Source: Termitomyces sp. T153 (lineage: Eukaryota; Basidiomycota; Agaricomycetes; Agaricales; Lyophyllaceae). Taken from it: a stretch of 64,000 nucleotides of DNA. The notes beneath the pieces are model-generated. The model ran no database searches. It was not told the origin of the DNA and was given only the letters and a program-made list of their open reading frames with translations. Both the position numbers and the translations under genes were made by a program. The stretch spans positions 1 to 64,000 of the forward strand of contig JACKQL020000084.1 in NCBI GenBank assembly GCA_018296165.2, given 5' to 3'. Positions 1-11,850 of this stretch are shown here, piece by piece. Each line of letters starts with the position of its first letter. The first letter of the stretch is position 1.

Positions 1-300
1 CATGCACTTTGAAGAAGGGGCCTAGATGAATATGGGAGAAATCATGATGGGTATTGGGCTGGTGAGCTATTTGTAAAACAAATACATATTTCTGATCTAA
101 TATTGGTGAGGTCATTGCTGATGCCAATACACTTCAAGCTTTTATAGAAGATTATCCTAACATTTGAGGCTATTCATGGTCCAGGATATCAAACTTTCTT
201 CTTAGATGACAATTTGCTTATTCAATCACTATATATAGTATGTGACCAAATCAATACCTCAAGGAAATCCAAACTTGGTCAATTTTGAAGCTACAAAAAA
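1..300 (+). pseudogene. DDE-type transposase fragment (decayed)
   Basis: Conceptual translation in two frames gives short blocks such as YGRNHDGYWAGELFVKQI (about 40-95) and FEAIHGPGYQTFFLDDN (about 165-215). They resemble, from memory, a DDE-superfamily transposase common in basidiomycete genomes, where the second block carries a catalytic-region Asp. The blocks are separated by stops and a frame change, and CpG is nearly absent, so this is a dead fragment that continues beyond the left edge. The family name is uncertain; a profile search of the six-frame translation would settle it. Confidence 0.45.
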
Positions 301-1893
301 CTAGTCTAGACAATTGTTTCATATATTAAAAGGGATTGTATTTTCAAGAAGAAGTTTAATTTCAGTAACATTTGCAGATTTTGAAAAAATTGTCCCTTTG
401 TTGTGGTGACTAGGTGATTAGCACCATAGACTTTGACTAATTCACATGCAAGGTATGGGCTGTTGCATTGCATGGCAGTACTGAGATCTGATGGGGGGGA
501 AGTTGTTTGATGCTTCAAGTTGGATCACTGAACTGTAATACAGACTTACTTATACAGTGTTGTCATCATCCCTTGTATACATATAAGACAACACTGGAAG
601 ACTTTGTAGAACATTTAGCAAATTCAGTATGCTCTAAAGAAGTGTTTCCCCTTTACATTACTGCACCTGCACATATACCATCATGCATACATACTCTTCA
701 TGGTCTACAAAATGACTTCTGTCATATATTCCTCCCTTCAACAATTGATACTGAAATTCACATCCTTCAATAGTCAATAATGTCAGCCAATAGTTAATTT
801 GGATGTCAACCAATGATATGTCAAAACTTAACATTGGAGGTGCATATGCTATTCAGAATATCTTGTTAAGATGATTAAAACAGATTCTAAATCAGGATTC
901 AAGGGAAATACTAAAATGTTTGAGGTGAATATTGGGTAACAATACAATCTGCCCACAATCCATTGTTGATGATCCATTATCAAGAATATCAGATGATTTA
1001 TGCTTCTTGCCTTTGCTGTTAGTACCTGGAGACTGTGTGCCTTTTGCTGGTACAAAGTAATTTGTTATGCAAAACTGAGTTTCAATCATATCATCACTGC
1101 TTACCAGTTTCCATGGTATCTGAGGAGCATATGAGTCATCAAACAGATCTGAAGCACTCCGAAATAAGTGCAGGGTGGATAAATGGAGGGAGATATTTCA
1201 TGCGGGATTGGAAGGATGCAATTAGGAACATTCAAGGTGAGCACAAATAAATTATGATTCAAAATACAATTAATGTTAACTTCAAAAACACTGGCCTCCA
1301 TTTGAAGAGGAAAGTAATACAGATCAGTAGTTATGAAACCAAGGAATAGACAGATGCAAGGAAAAGACCTTGGACAGGCAAAAACAAACACAGAGCTATG
1401 GTGGTTGACAACAATCGAAGATAAAGATAGATATATATCTAGTATAGTGGTACCATAGATAACAAAGAACGATTTGACGAAATATTACATTATAACATCA
1501 ATTGTAAATATACGAAAGAATGTGAAGGGGCTTACCCAGCCATACAGTAAAAGAGTGACGAGAACAAGAATGGAAGCTGTTACACATAGGAAAGACAGAT
1601 CATATGATAGAACCTCCGGGCACTGATAGTTTTAGTACGATATATAATAAGAAATATAAGTCAATATATATATAATATTAATAAGAAGTCCGTTCACCGA
1701 TAATTTACTTCCTAAGCAGGTCACATGGCTCGATTTTCTGCGGACACGGAAAGTTTAACTGAAAAAACCTCGATGAACACTATTACTAGATCTCGAAATC
1801 GCGCAGAATGCGAGCAGCGAAAAGTTGTTGAAAGGATAAACTGTCGGTAATGGAGTTGCTATTAGTTCAACTTTGATTATAGCTTGAATGGTA
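301..1893. other. No gene recognised
   Basis: About 300-1250 is CpG-poor and carries only short open frames (for example 507-773, +) without a family I recognise; it is probably decayed transposon DNA. From about 1400 the composition changes to CpG-containing DNA leading into the F-box-like gene on the minus strand. I see no RNA gene here. Confidence 0.5.
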
Positions 1894-3252
1894 TCAGCCA
1901 CTGCTAGTACTGCGATCATGTACATCCACAGTGAAATCAACAGAGGGAAGATAATTCGCACCCAGCTTACGTAGAATTGTAACTCTCAGCATGCCAGTAA
2001 CATCTATTCGAGGTAGTTCATCACGAATCATCCTCTCCGTGACGCGGCGTGTCCCTTCAACAGCGTAGATATATACCTCACAACCACCCATTTGGCCCTT
2101 GATCATACGAAAAAGGGACCCTTCCAGGCGCTCGAAATCGCGTCCGTCAACTTCAAAGAGACACTGGGTAAATGCCGCAGTCATGATCACGCTAATGCTT
2201 TTTAATCGCTTCGGAAATCGATTTCCGGCTGCCCATGCCAGAAAGTGTCTGCCCAGATGATCTTGCTGCCGCAGAAGGAATGCAAAATCGTGCAGTTTCT
2301 CCAACACGGAGAGATCCAGACTACGCTGCGGAAGTGACTCTGACAAAAAGACGTTCATGGACATGAATCATCATGTATTTACTGATTACTCGCAGATCAT
2401 TAGCTTACCTGCCAACCAATAATCCAGTTTGGTGGGTTGACGGATAAGTATTCGTTCTAAACTTGAACCAGAATGTTGAATGACGCGAGATACGGCGGCG
2501 AGAGTACGTGGATCCACCGAATATACTGTTAGCTGGCTTAACCCGGTCATATCAAGAATGGAGTACGACCCCTGAAGAAAATTGAACACGTTCATTGATT
2601 CTAGCCCACCCAGTCCCAATGACTTGATCGGGTGGTCACCTCTCTGAATGGACGAAGAAGCAAACTCGTTGATTCGCGAAGGAAGAGAACACCTTGAATC
2701 ATTTATTGCCTTTCGCCACCGGACATCTGATAACAATTTCCCTGTCCCCTGTGAAGTATATGCGGTTGCTGACTGTGATTCAAGTGAATCATTGTCATTG
2801 CGACTTATTCCCCGATATTTACCACCGTAAAGCGCAAGAATCGAACCTTTCAGTAGTTTATGACGCCGATCGTATTCGACAAGGCCGTTATCTATGCATC
2901 GAAACTGAAGGGAATGCAACGTTCCACAAGTGGCTAGGGTGTTCAGGATGTGCGGTAAGGCAGGGGAAGATAAAGGGCATGTCTTTTCATCACAACTTTC
3001 GTCGTGTATGTAGAGCTCCTTCACGTATTTTTGTATGTCGTTGTTATTGAGCAGAACGCAAAGGAAGCTAAAGCAACGATTGCTTGATTCGATGAAGACG
3101 CGCGAAAAGAGGCAAGGCTGTATTATAGAGCGAAAGGATCGGGATACCAGGGCACATTGACACATTGTCCTCATAGACTCCTTGCTTGGTGTATGGTAGC
3201 CGTTGGGTATCTCGCGAATAATGAGATCAATGACGTCGTGTGGTAACTGCAC
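1894..3252 (-). CDS. F-box-like protein, two exons
   Basis: Two exons, 3252-2409 and 2339-1894, joined over a 69-bp GT-AG intron (2340-2408), give an uninterrupted protein of about 429 aa. The start is the ATG at 3252. Its first ~55 residues read like an F-box: LPHDVIDLIIREI, then CALVSRSFRSIIQPCLF, the usual Leu-Pro opening followed by the conserved Ser-Arg-x-Phe/Trp turn of Agaricomycete F-box-like proteins. F-box proteins bind Skp1 in SCF ubiquitin ligases; the remaining ~370 aa would select the substrate but show no clear leucine-rich repeat or WD pattern. Such proteins form very large lineage-specific families in mushrooms. The partner is unknown. The C-terminus could be altered by a further unrecognised intron near 1900. 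Confidence 0.7.
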
Positions 3253-5241
3253 AATTGATGCAGATCTACATAGATTATCGTTTTTTCAGCGCAAGGGCCC
3301 AAATCGTAAATCGAAAGATGGCATACACGGTCTGGGTTTCGGAGTTACCAGGTACTTTCGGTGCTGAGCGCTTGGCGCTGAGGACCTTCTTTGCCCATGA
3401 CAAAGAGCGTCTGCCTGACATGCAAGGGAAACTTGGATAATTGTATCAGATCCAGAGTGCTTTTGTAGCGAGTGCAGGTAAGAACGTACCCACTCGTCAC
3501 TTCAAACTTACCCAAAAACCCTTTAAAACAGCTGTAAAATAGAAACGGAGAAGCAGACAAACTTCTGAAGTTCTTTGAATCAGACAGCTCAAGGAGACTA
3601 GGAGAGCGGGCAAAGACAAGGCGGAATATCGAAGCTACGCACGCTCGTCATCGAGAAGTGATGGATATGGAAGAGCCCTTTCCACGATGCCCTCGGCCTA
3701 TAAGGCTATATATGAAAATCAAGCGCAATCCTGATGTTGCATCGGATTTGATTGAGACATCTTATCTTCTGCATCCTCCATATCAAACACGCAAGAGCTT
3801 GTGGTATGCTAGTACCTTCACCTCAAATGTTATATTTTCGTCGCAAAACCCTTTGAAAGATTTTTCACGTGAGCAAATATCATGCCATGAGCCGACACCT
3901 TAGGTCGAACTTACCTATTTAAGAAGGAATTAACTATAACTTAGCTAAGTAAATTTTGATGCACTGTATTAAGTGAAAAAGAACACATTGACGTTCTCCC
4001 TTGCTTCCCAGTTTCGATCCTAATGCTTACAGTGGTTGGGGTTTTCTCGGAGGATTGCTCGCGGTATGCCGTTTATCTTCATCTTCGCATTGATCCGGAT
4101 ACCTTTTCTCATTGAATTCAACACCCTGTGGTAGTTACCATGGACCGCGGGCACCTATGCTATGCTGTGCTCCTACCCATGGCTTTTGTATACAGTGGAG
4201 ATGTCTCCCAGGTGATTTATTCGTGGTATCTCTTGACTAAGTATTGCTCCTGTGAATTATTTGCAATGGACTCCCATGAAGTTACGGGAATGGCTTGTCA
4301 ATGTCATGATTCTCAGGAGGTCAGAATGTAATTACACTCCATTCTGTTATCTACGCTTCAATCTATATGATAACATTGTACAGGTTGGAGATTCTTGATG
4401 TGGACCCGTGCTCTACACACAGCGGACGGGGTCCTTCGTAAATCACCAGTTCATACTTTCTTGCTCTTTGCTCTGGGCCGTCAATATCGCCATGTTCGGA
4501 CTTTCTTGCTCTATGTTCTGGGCCGTCAATGTCGCCATGTGCTTTTGGCAGGCCTTGGAAATCATGATGATCATTCTGTCTCCTATGCTAAAAACAAGCC
4601 GTGAGTCTTGTGTTGTGCAAGGTTCAAACAGGGACAGCAGGGGTGGAAAAAGGTACACGGTTGTAATTCTCAACCAGTCGTGTCGCATGCTATGTAACAT
4701 GATATGAAACATTCCAGATTTAGATGTTGATTGTATCGGACACATATTTTCGAGGCACCATGCCCGGCAACTGTAGCGTACCAATCAGATGAACAATCAT
4801 CCTGTATCCACGGTTGACCTGATAGTTCCGAATTGGGGACCACGTCAGTGTAGTAAACTCCTCCATCACTCGGATATAACAACACCATTTGAACAAGCTT
4901 GAGATCTTCCACTACACGTTGCTAAATCCTCGAAGTACTACATTGGACTGAACGTGAGCTTGTCATATGCTCATTTTTCTCATTCTCTACTCCGATGACA
5001 TAATGTAGATATTTGCCAGACCGATATGAGCCCAGATGAACGGAGCCTTGTCCAAAAAATAGGACAAGACATACTCAACAGATGGATTATAGAAATGGCT
5101 ACTGCCTCTTTATGTTATGGTCTATTGACTTCCTCAATGTTGATGCCAAAACACTGAATGCATCCCAGGTATACTGATACCAGTTGCAGGAGCCGTTGCC
5201 TAATCCTCTGCTCAGTACTATGCTATGTTTCCTAAAAGGCT
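3253..5241. other. Gene-poor interval with possible exon fragments
   Basis: CpG-containing DNA without a model I can defend. Short hydrophobic frames at about 4150-4260 and 4450-4620 (+) could be 5' exons of the membrane-protein gene that follows, or remains of a related gene. A minus-strand frame at 4670-4912 has no recognised family. Confidence 0.35.
4455..4544. repeat. 45-bp tandem duplication (2 copies)
   Basis: Two adjacent 45-bp units (from 4455 and from 4500) share ACTTTCTTGCTCT, CTGGGCCGTCAAT and TCGCCATG with few differences. Because 45 is a multiple of three, it would duplicate 15 residues (LSCSLLWAVNIAMFG and a diverged copy) in the one hydrophobic reading frame. Confidence 0.75.
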
Positions 5242-6361
5242 ATGTGGTTTCTAATCCACAATGATTGTAGGCACCAGCCAACATGGCATTCCCGATGGCA
5301 GCTAGCAACTATTTGCCTAGGTATTGCTGTATTTACTACTCATCTGGTATTGCGCATGGGAGCAGCAGTCGCTGAGTGTCTGTTCTTCCAACCCAGCAAC
5401 ACATCTTTTTCACAACATGTGTCGAACATCATTATTCACATCTTGATCGGGAAATGGAGTGTAGCTCAAATCTGGCTTGAATGCATCCCTGTAAGTTCTC
5501 TCAGGCTGTGTCCAAATTCAAATGTATGTGCATAGTTGACCAGCATACCAAACAACTTAGCCGATCATGAATGATTTCTTCATTGTATGGCGTGCATGGG
5601 TCATATTTGAAAGACGGCGCTGGGCACTATATGTTTTGATAGGGCTTTGTCTGAGCACTCTTGGTATGGGGCCTCCTTGACCAATTCTGTATAGCTCACA
5701 CCACAACCAGTCTTGACATTTGTTCTTCTGTTAATGTTCCAAAAATCCTCAAATTATCACGGAGATATGATTATCCCCCTGTCAATATTTGAACTAACAA
5801 TACCGGTTGCTTCCATTGTACTCCAGCAATTTGGAACCACATCTTTGTCAGCTGTCACCAACTTTGTTGCAACATTCTTCATTGGCTGGACATTATGGTA
5901 GTAGGCTCTATCTCATGCCCATACACTTAATTGTTTCCACAACGACAGGGCACACATCAAATTCTTACGAAGAAACAGTAATCGCCGCCAGCGCCGATTA
6001 TTCAAATTGCAGCGTGTCCTGTACCTTTTGGTTGATGCTGGAGTTGTATACGGTGTTCTCCAGGTTGGATTTGAACAATATCGTGTACCTGAAAAGGACA
6101 ATGACTATGTTTCTAGGGACTTTACATATTGATAATGTTCCTCAATCGATCCGAGCCTGCTACAGCCATTGTGGTACAAACAATTTATATATGCTTTTCA
6201 GTATGTATTTTACTTTTTTTTTTTGACAAATTCTCTACATTGTTCACGCATTATAGTTTGTCTACCCTGTATTAACAATCGCCCTCATTCATGGGCCGTT
6301 TTCAATCGCAGGTGTGCATGAGACCGTGATCTCACTGGAAATGTCTCCTCTTGGTGCTTGA
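5242..6361 (+). CDS. Multi-pass membrane protein, fungal seven-helix type, six exons
   Basis: Exons 5242-5490, 5561-5663, 5711-5897, 5949-6063, 6117-6200 and 6257-6361 join in frame over GT-AG introns of 47-70 bp to give about 280 aa ending at TGA 6361. Several hydrophobic segments alternate with short loops. The block NDFFIVWRAWVIFERRRWAL matches the very common Agaricomycete family of uncharacterised receptor-like membrane proteins with a V-W-R-A-W-V-x-F motif after the third helix. Later segments (TNFVATFFIGWTLW; VLYLLVDAGVVYGVLQ; IVVQTIYICFSFVYPVLTIAL) fit helices five to seven. The ligand and role are unknown in the family. The intron at 6064-6116 has an atypical GTTGGA donor, but only removing it avoids a stop and restores a helix. 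The true start is unresolved: the first one or two helices may lie in exons upstream of 5242. Confidence 0.7.
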
Positions 6362-6559
6362 AGATGAAGAGATGATGATGGAATTCTACAAAGTCCCAGT
6401 TGCCTTTATCATTGTGACAACTTAGATTTAGATAGAGATATAAACATTGTCAATTAGCTACGGTCTACGATAAATTTCTATGCATAGGGGTCAAGCCAAT
6501 CCCCAAGCGAGCATCAAAGAAAAAAGAGTCCAACACCCACCTCAGAGTCGAGACTCTGA

Positions 6560-7774
6560 TCAAATCACCTCTCCAAAAACTCTCCTCATATCCTCCATCA
6601 CCCCCCTCACCTCCCTCTCAACTCTCACATCCTCCTCCTCCATCACATGTACCTCGACCTCCTCTCTCTCAAGCTCACCCTCAAGCATCTGCACCGCCTC
6701 CCACAGCTTCCTATGGTTCTCCTCCAGCGTCTTTCTTTCGCGCGCAAATTCTGCTGCGCGTGCGCGGAGCGCAGTTCGGCGCTGTTGGAGTTCTTGGTGG
6801 CGGGTTGAGAGGGTTGAGTGCTGTTTGAGGAGGTCGGAGATGGGTGGGAGGTCGTCTGGGAGTGTGAGATTGGGTGGAGGTGCGGATGTGGGGTGGGAGG
6901 TGTTTCTAGCTGGAGGTTGAGGCAGAGGTTCGCTGACCACTTGAGGATGAGGGTTGCTGATTGCTTGAAACTGCGAAATGGCGGCCTGAGGTTGAGAGTT
7001 GCTGGCAGCCTGAGGCGGAGGTTCGCTGGCGGCTTGAGTTGGAGAGTTGTTGATGGATTGAGGCTGAGGTTTTCTAGTCAGCGGAGGCTGAGAGCTACTA
7101 GCAGGTCGAGGTTGAGATATGGCAACCTGAGGGGGAAGGTTCTTGACAGCTCGAGGTTGAGAAGTGGCGGCTGGAATGGTAACCTGAGGAGGAGCTTTGC
7201 TGACGGTCTGAGGCTGCGAAATGGTGGCCTGAGGTTGAGAGTTGCTGGTGGCCTGAGGCGGAGGTTGGCTGGCGGCTTGAGGTGGAGAGTTGTTGATGGA
7301 TTGAGGCTGAGGTTTTCTAGTCAGCGGAGGCTGAGAGCTACTGGCAGGTTGAGGTTGAGAGATGGCGGCCTGAGGAGGAAGGTTGTTGATAGCCTGAGGT
7401 TGAGAAGTAGTGGCTGGAATGGTAACCAAAGGTGGAGCTTTGCTGACCATCTGAGGCTGCGAAATGGCAGCCTGAGGTTGAGGGTTGCTGGCAGCCTGAG
7501 GCGGAGCTTTGTTGACGGCTTGAGGAGGAGGTTCACTAGCACTGGTGGCTTGAGGTGGAGCATTGTTGACGGCTTGAGGCTGTGATTGGCTAACAGACTG
7601 AGACGGAGGTTTCCTAGCAGATTGAGGCTGACGTTTGTTGGTTGGCTGAGGCCGAGGCGGTCGAAACGGGGGTGTGGTATTCGCTGGAAGCCATTCATCA
7701 TCTGAATCGCTCATGTATACTCTCGTTCGCTTTCTTCTTCCTTGAAGAGAGACATTATGGCCATCACGCTTCAT
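6560..7774 (-). CDS. Pro/Gln-rich repetitive protein with C-terminal coiled coil
   Basis: A single open frame of 404 aa. Residues ~1-30 are basic then acidic (RRKRTRVY, MSDSDDEW). Residues ~45-300 are low-complexity Pro/Gln/Ala/Ser built from short variants of SQPQA, PPQAAS and RKPQPQS, including an 81-residue tandem duplication. Residues ~310-404 are highly charged with heptad spacing (LLKQHSTLSTRHQELQQRR and onward), a convincing coiled coil. The composition suggests a disordered scaffold or transcription-related protein, but no domain identifies it and I assign no function. It converges with the membrane-protein gene, 198 bp between the two stops. An additional 5' exon is possible. That the frame stays open across 1.2 kb of repeats argues it is translated. 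Confidence 0.6.
   Translation of the reverse strand: MKRDGHNVSLQGRRKRTRVYMSDSDDEWLPANTTPPFRPPRPQPTNKRQPQSARKPPSQSVSQSQPQAVNNAPPQATSASEPPPQAVNKAPPQAASNPQPQAAISQPQMVSKAPPLVTIPATTSQPQAINNLPPQAAISQPQPASSSQPPLTRKPQPQSINNSPPQAASQPPPQATSNSQPQATISQPQTVSKAPPQVTIPAATSQPRAVKNLPPQVAISQPRPASSSQPPLTRKPQPQSINNSPTQAASEPPPQAASNSQPQAAISQFQAISNPHPQVVSEPLPQPPARNTSHPTSAPPPNLTLPDDLPPISDLLKQHSTLSTRHQELQQRRTALRARAAEFARERKTLEENHRKLWEAVQMLEGELEREEVEVHVMEEEDVRVEREVRGVMEDMRRVFGEVI
6923..7408. repeat. 243-bp in-frame tandem duplication in the Pro/Gln-rich gene
   Basis: Units 7166-7408 and 6923-7165 are near-identical; the marker TTTCTAGTCAGCGGAGGCTG recurs at 7071 and 7314, exactly 243 bp apart. The unit equals 81 codons, so the duplication preserves the frame. 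Confidence 0.85.
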
Positions 7775-9049
7775 GGGTCCAGGGGCATATCTCGGATTGC
7801 AGACTTAAAAGGTTGCAAGACAGAGTCAGATTTATTGATTCTGCTTTTTTTTAAGTGTGACAATGGGATTGAGAGGATGTTAGGGATACTTACACTGATT
7901 GTCGTCGACCATGGATAAGGAAAGGTGTCAGGTTCTTTTTCCGATACGAGTTTGATCCGTGGGTTTTCACAAAACAAAAGCGGACCTTGTGGGGTCATGT
8001 GCAGCGTTCAAATCGGACCGCAAGTCTCCGCAACGCGGCGCCGTTGAAAACAAACTTTTATCTCTGTCTAAACTCTATCGAGTTCTTTCAAAAGTGATAC
8101 ATATATGCATTATGTCGATGGCTCTGACCCGGGTTGGTTCACTCAGCACTGTTATCATCCTAATCGACCGCGATTATATTACTACTACTACTACTAACTA
8201 GTAAAGTAATGGCTCCATTTGATTTCTTCAGCAGCGGAGATGCTTGCATAACTTGATCTGTAAGTGCAACACTTGTTCTGTGACGTAAACAAATGATCGA
8301 TCACCTCCAGTGACTGGACAAGGCACAGTAGAGTATGTACATCGTCGCCTCACTCACCATATCATCTTTTATCTTTACTATCTGTCGAAAACTGGCGGTT
8401 CACCGTGATCTCGTGTCAGTCTGCGGTCTTTCCCTCGAGCCTCTATTTCTGAAGCTGGAAAAACAGCTCCATGGACCACCATCAGTATCGAGTTCAATCC
8501 ACAGTGTCGGAACGCGGCCTGCGGCCTGCGGGTCTTGCCCTTAAGTGAGCCTTCACTTCTAAAGCTGTAAACTGCTCCATCGACCCAATCGTCAGTTGCA
8601 GAGTCCGCCGTGGCACTGATGCGGCGGCACAGCTGCTCTGTCATTATCTATGTTCACCCAACATGGTCACTGATAACCGCGACACAAACGTGTTATAAAT
8701 AAATAAATAAAAAATTGGAATTGGGATTGGTGAGGGGACGAATCGTCAGCTGCTCTGTCATCATTCAAGTTCAACCATAGAGCTCCGTTTTCATTTCAGC
8801 AGATATGTAGATACTTGCTACTAGTATTCGTAGTTGTGGTTGTAGTCGTTTGTATTATAATTCAATATCGATATCAGTGCTTACGCAGTTGTGGCCTCGA
8901 ATTCCAAAACGGGCCCACCTAACAATTCTACACAAGAAACTCAGGCATTGTGTTGTAGTATCATAAAACCTTACCTATGCCCTTATGCCCCTCAGACAAG
9001 AAAAAAAAAAAAAACTAAGAAAAAAAAAGATCTTCTTTGGACCTGGCAC
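7775..9049. other. Intergenic, no gene recognised
   Basis: CpG-containing DNA. 7775-8050 is the 5' flank of the Pro/Gln-rich gene. 8047-8191 is one copy of a duplicated segment listed separately. 8200-9040 has only short frames, none convincing. Confidence 0.5.
8047..8191 (+). repeat. Duplicated segment, copy 1, ending in (TAC)4
   Basis: This stretch (AAACTTTTATCTCTGTCTAA through CACTCAGCACTGTTATCATC) recurs at about 11590-11724. Here it keeps CpGs (GTCGATGG, GACCGCGATT) and ends in four TAC units at 8180-8191; the other copy has TpG/CpA at those places and 42 TAC units. Confidence 0.8.
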
Positions 9050-9131
9050 TGTCCCAGAGAGACTTGAACTCTCGATCTTCCGATTGAGATGAATAACAGT
9101 CGGACGCCGTGACCAACTAAGCCATGGGACA
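9050..9131 (-). tRNA. tRNA-Asn(GUU), 9-nt intron, intact
   Basis: Reading the minus strand gives a perfect 7-bp acceptor stem (TGTCCCA/TGGGACA), D-arm GCTTAGTTGGTCACGGC, anticodon stem TCCGA/TCGGA with loop CTGTTA interrupted one base 3' of the anticodon, and T-arm GAGAG-TTCAAGT-CTCTC. Without the intron it is 73 nt and closely follows yeast tRNA-Asn (D-arm AAGTTGGTTA, CTGTTAA loop, AGATC variable region). The intron is TTCATCTCA. A T-run follows the 3' end on the minus strand, as for Pol III termination. Confidence 0.88.
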
Positions 9132-9955
9132 TGGTTTAGTGGGAGGATAATGTATGGTGATCGCTCAACCCTCATCCTGTTATCTTTTGACTTTACTAGC
9201 TAGCTGGTCACTGTAAAACCTTCTTCAATCAACCCTACCTACCTCTTATATCCATATTTTATATTTCCTTACGCGTAACATTAGATAAGCGGATTCTGAT
9301 ATCCCAGATAACCTTTTTGTTTCCTTCCTTCCTTCCTTCCTTCCTTCCTTATTTCTTTCTTTCTATCTTCCTTGAAACCTCACGCAATGCAACGCAATGC
9401 AGAACAAAAAGAAGAAAGATCTGTGCATTCTCTGTCTTGTCATCGAGAGTGGACAACGGCCCAGCTTGGAAAACTAGACGGCACTTGGATCGTGGTAGCG
9501 TAGTGCAGGATGTGCGACCAAAGACCAAAGACCAAAGACCCAAGTAGAATTTAGAATTGCACTGTATCCCTTCCGCCATCAACCATTGTCAGATCCAGTG
9601 GTGCATACATAGAAATCAAAACAGGCCCAGCTGGTAACTGGTAAGTTTGACGACAAAGTCAGGCATAACACCGCCTGAGGACTTCGCAGTGTCCCAGAGA
9701 GAGACTTGGACTTGAACATATGTATCTGCAGAGGTAGGTTGTGTTGTGGGGTTCCTGAGCTTATCAGGTCTCGCTAGCAAGCTTAACTTGTGCTTATGTT
9801 TGTTAGTTTCTATGAGATTCTTATTCAACCCAAATTGTGAGCTAGAATCATTATTCTTCTTCTGATTCTGATTTGATAATTTAACAAGGGTGAAATGGAA
9901 CATAAATGAGTCCAGGCATTTTATGCACCAACTAATAAAAATCAGTTTGAGAAGC
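9132..9955. repeat. Copy of the tRNA-associated repeat body
   Basis: About 9300-9830 matches the segments that follow the tRNA loci at 12705 and 14132: a CTTT/CTTC-rich tract after AACCTTTTTGT, then GTGGACAACGGCCCAGCTTGG, CACTGTATCCCTTCCGCC, GGCCCAGCTGGT and a lone tRNA 3'-end fragment (TGTCCCAGAGAGAGACTTG at 9690). A short ACCAAAGAC triplet repeat is at 9513-9540. No coding gene. Confidence 0.65.
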
Positions 9956-11138
9956 AGATTGCTCTACATGAGCACCAAAATGCTAGATCTTGTGCTATGA
10001 AGGATATTGTTGAAGAGGAAACCTTACCATTAACCAACCCAGAGGAACATCACTACATTTCAAAGACCAGAAAATCATCTATCAATCTTTTACAATGGTT
10101 GCAAAAGCATAAAGATGACCCTACTATAACAGTATGTCCCAATTTCACTACTTTGTAGTTAAAATACTAAAATTGTAAACCAGAACTTAATGCCCAAACT
10201 CATTGATCATTTTTTGACATGTCTACTTCCTCAAGATGTTGAAATCAAAGACAAACATTGTGGAAATCTTATCATTAAAGATTCAATCATCTATGAGCAC
10301 AAGACTTTGCATAATCAATTACACTACATATGACAATCAACATGATCAAGATACAATCAATCCATGTTGACAGTCTGATGAGATGGTTCTTGCAGATGAA
10401 GAGGATTGCAGATTCCATCCCTACTGGTATTTCCATATGGTGAAGATTTTCCATGCAATGGTGCAAATTTTAGGAAGTGGAGAACCATTTCAGCAACTAG
10501 AGTTTCTTTGGGGTCATTGTCATGGGCTTGATTATGAAGCCAAATCAGGCCCTGTTGAGAAGCACATGTATCAAATTGGCTTTAGGGAGGGTGATGATGC
10601 ATTTGCATTTATTGATCCTGCCAATGTTTTGCATGCAGTTCATCTTATTCCAAGATTTTCAGGGAATACTACTAATGAACTATTGGGTCAATCTATGGCA
10701 AGGAAGCCAGAAGGAAAGAATGTGGATTATGAGCATGATTACATCAATGTGTAAGCAAATATCAAGTTTTTTATCGTTGATTAAAACAACTAATATAAAA
10801 AAATGTCTAGTCTTGTTGACAGGAATATGTTTGTGCATTTTACAGGTGGTGGAATTGGACACCAGATTATGCAAGAGGCAACTCACAAGATGCAAAAAAG
10901 TATGGAAATTGCATACTCTCCAGAGGTATCTGGGTCAGTTTCTTCCTCTGAGGAATCAGAAGAAGAGCTTGTGAACCTTCAAGCCCAAGAAGGAGCAAAA
11001 TCAGTGACTGAAGAGGATTTATATGAAAAAAATGATTTGGATAATGAAGAGGAGGAAATCAGGGTTGAGGACAGTGAAAATGAAGACAATGAGGAAGAAG
11101 AATATCTGGAAGAGTCTTTAGGTTTTGGAGCATTGTAG
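9956..11138 (+). pseudogene. Plavaka-type transposase, C-terminal part (decayed)
   Basis: Three exon-like blocks, 9956-10131, 10184-10750 and 10811-11138, are separated by intact introns of 52 and 60 bp. They encode the C-terminal third of a Plavaka transposase (CACTA-like cut-and-paste transposons of basidiomycetes). Recognisable landmarks in order are PKLIDHFL, INYTTYD, HPYWYFHMVKIFHAM, LEFLWGHC, FAFIDPANVLHAVHLIPRF, VDRNMFVHFTGGGIGH, and an acidic tail ending GFGAL. A one-base shift near 10315 and a TGA near 10367 (CGA in the presumed ancestor) break it. The catalytic N-terminal part is missing upstream, so it cannot be active. CpG is almost absent. Confidence 0.75.
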
Positions 11139-11589
11139 CCTTTGTCGCCTTTGTACTATTAAAATTATTTGTACAAAGCTTGATAAATTAGGTATCCCAC
11201 ATTATTGAGACAGACTCAAGAGATACTCATCATTGTATGAAGAATATATAGAAGACATGGGAAGCAGTATCATGTTATATAATGTTCTATGCATATCCAG
11301 ATAAACAATTTATATTCTATAGTGATTTATATGCCAAGATGGTAAAGACATGGTAAGGTCAAGTCATCCTGGGATTCTTTATATTGGGATGGCATTTTCT
11401 TTTTTGCACAGTACAGAATGCTTGTCAATAATAATAGCAATGCCATCATGAAATAATATTATATTCACCACTAAATGTGACCCTTGAATTGGATTATTAT
11501 CTAAGTTTTTGACATGATGCTCTGGTCAAAAATTCAATCCCAGGCCATATTTGGGCATATTTTCTGAGCAACTTTTTGCTGATGTGAAG
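11139..11589. other. AT-rich 3' flank of the Plavaka fragment
   Basis: CpG-poor DNA without a recognisable gene, probably the rest of the transposon. No terminal inverted repeat could be paired by eye. Confidence 0.4.

Positions 11590-11850
<261 letters not shown>

Noticed and set aside
6818..7585. 255-aa plus-strand frame and 126-aa minus frame over the Pro/Gln-rich gene
   Set aside because: Shadows of the repetitive 404-aa gene; the Leu/Arg-rich composition follows from its repeats.
8378..8644. 88-aa minus-strand frame in CpG-rich DNA
   Set aside because: No recognisable domain, no intron structure, and overlaps an equally open plus frame.
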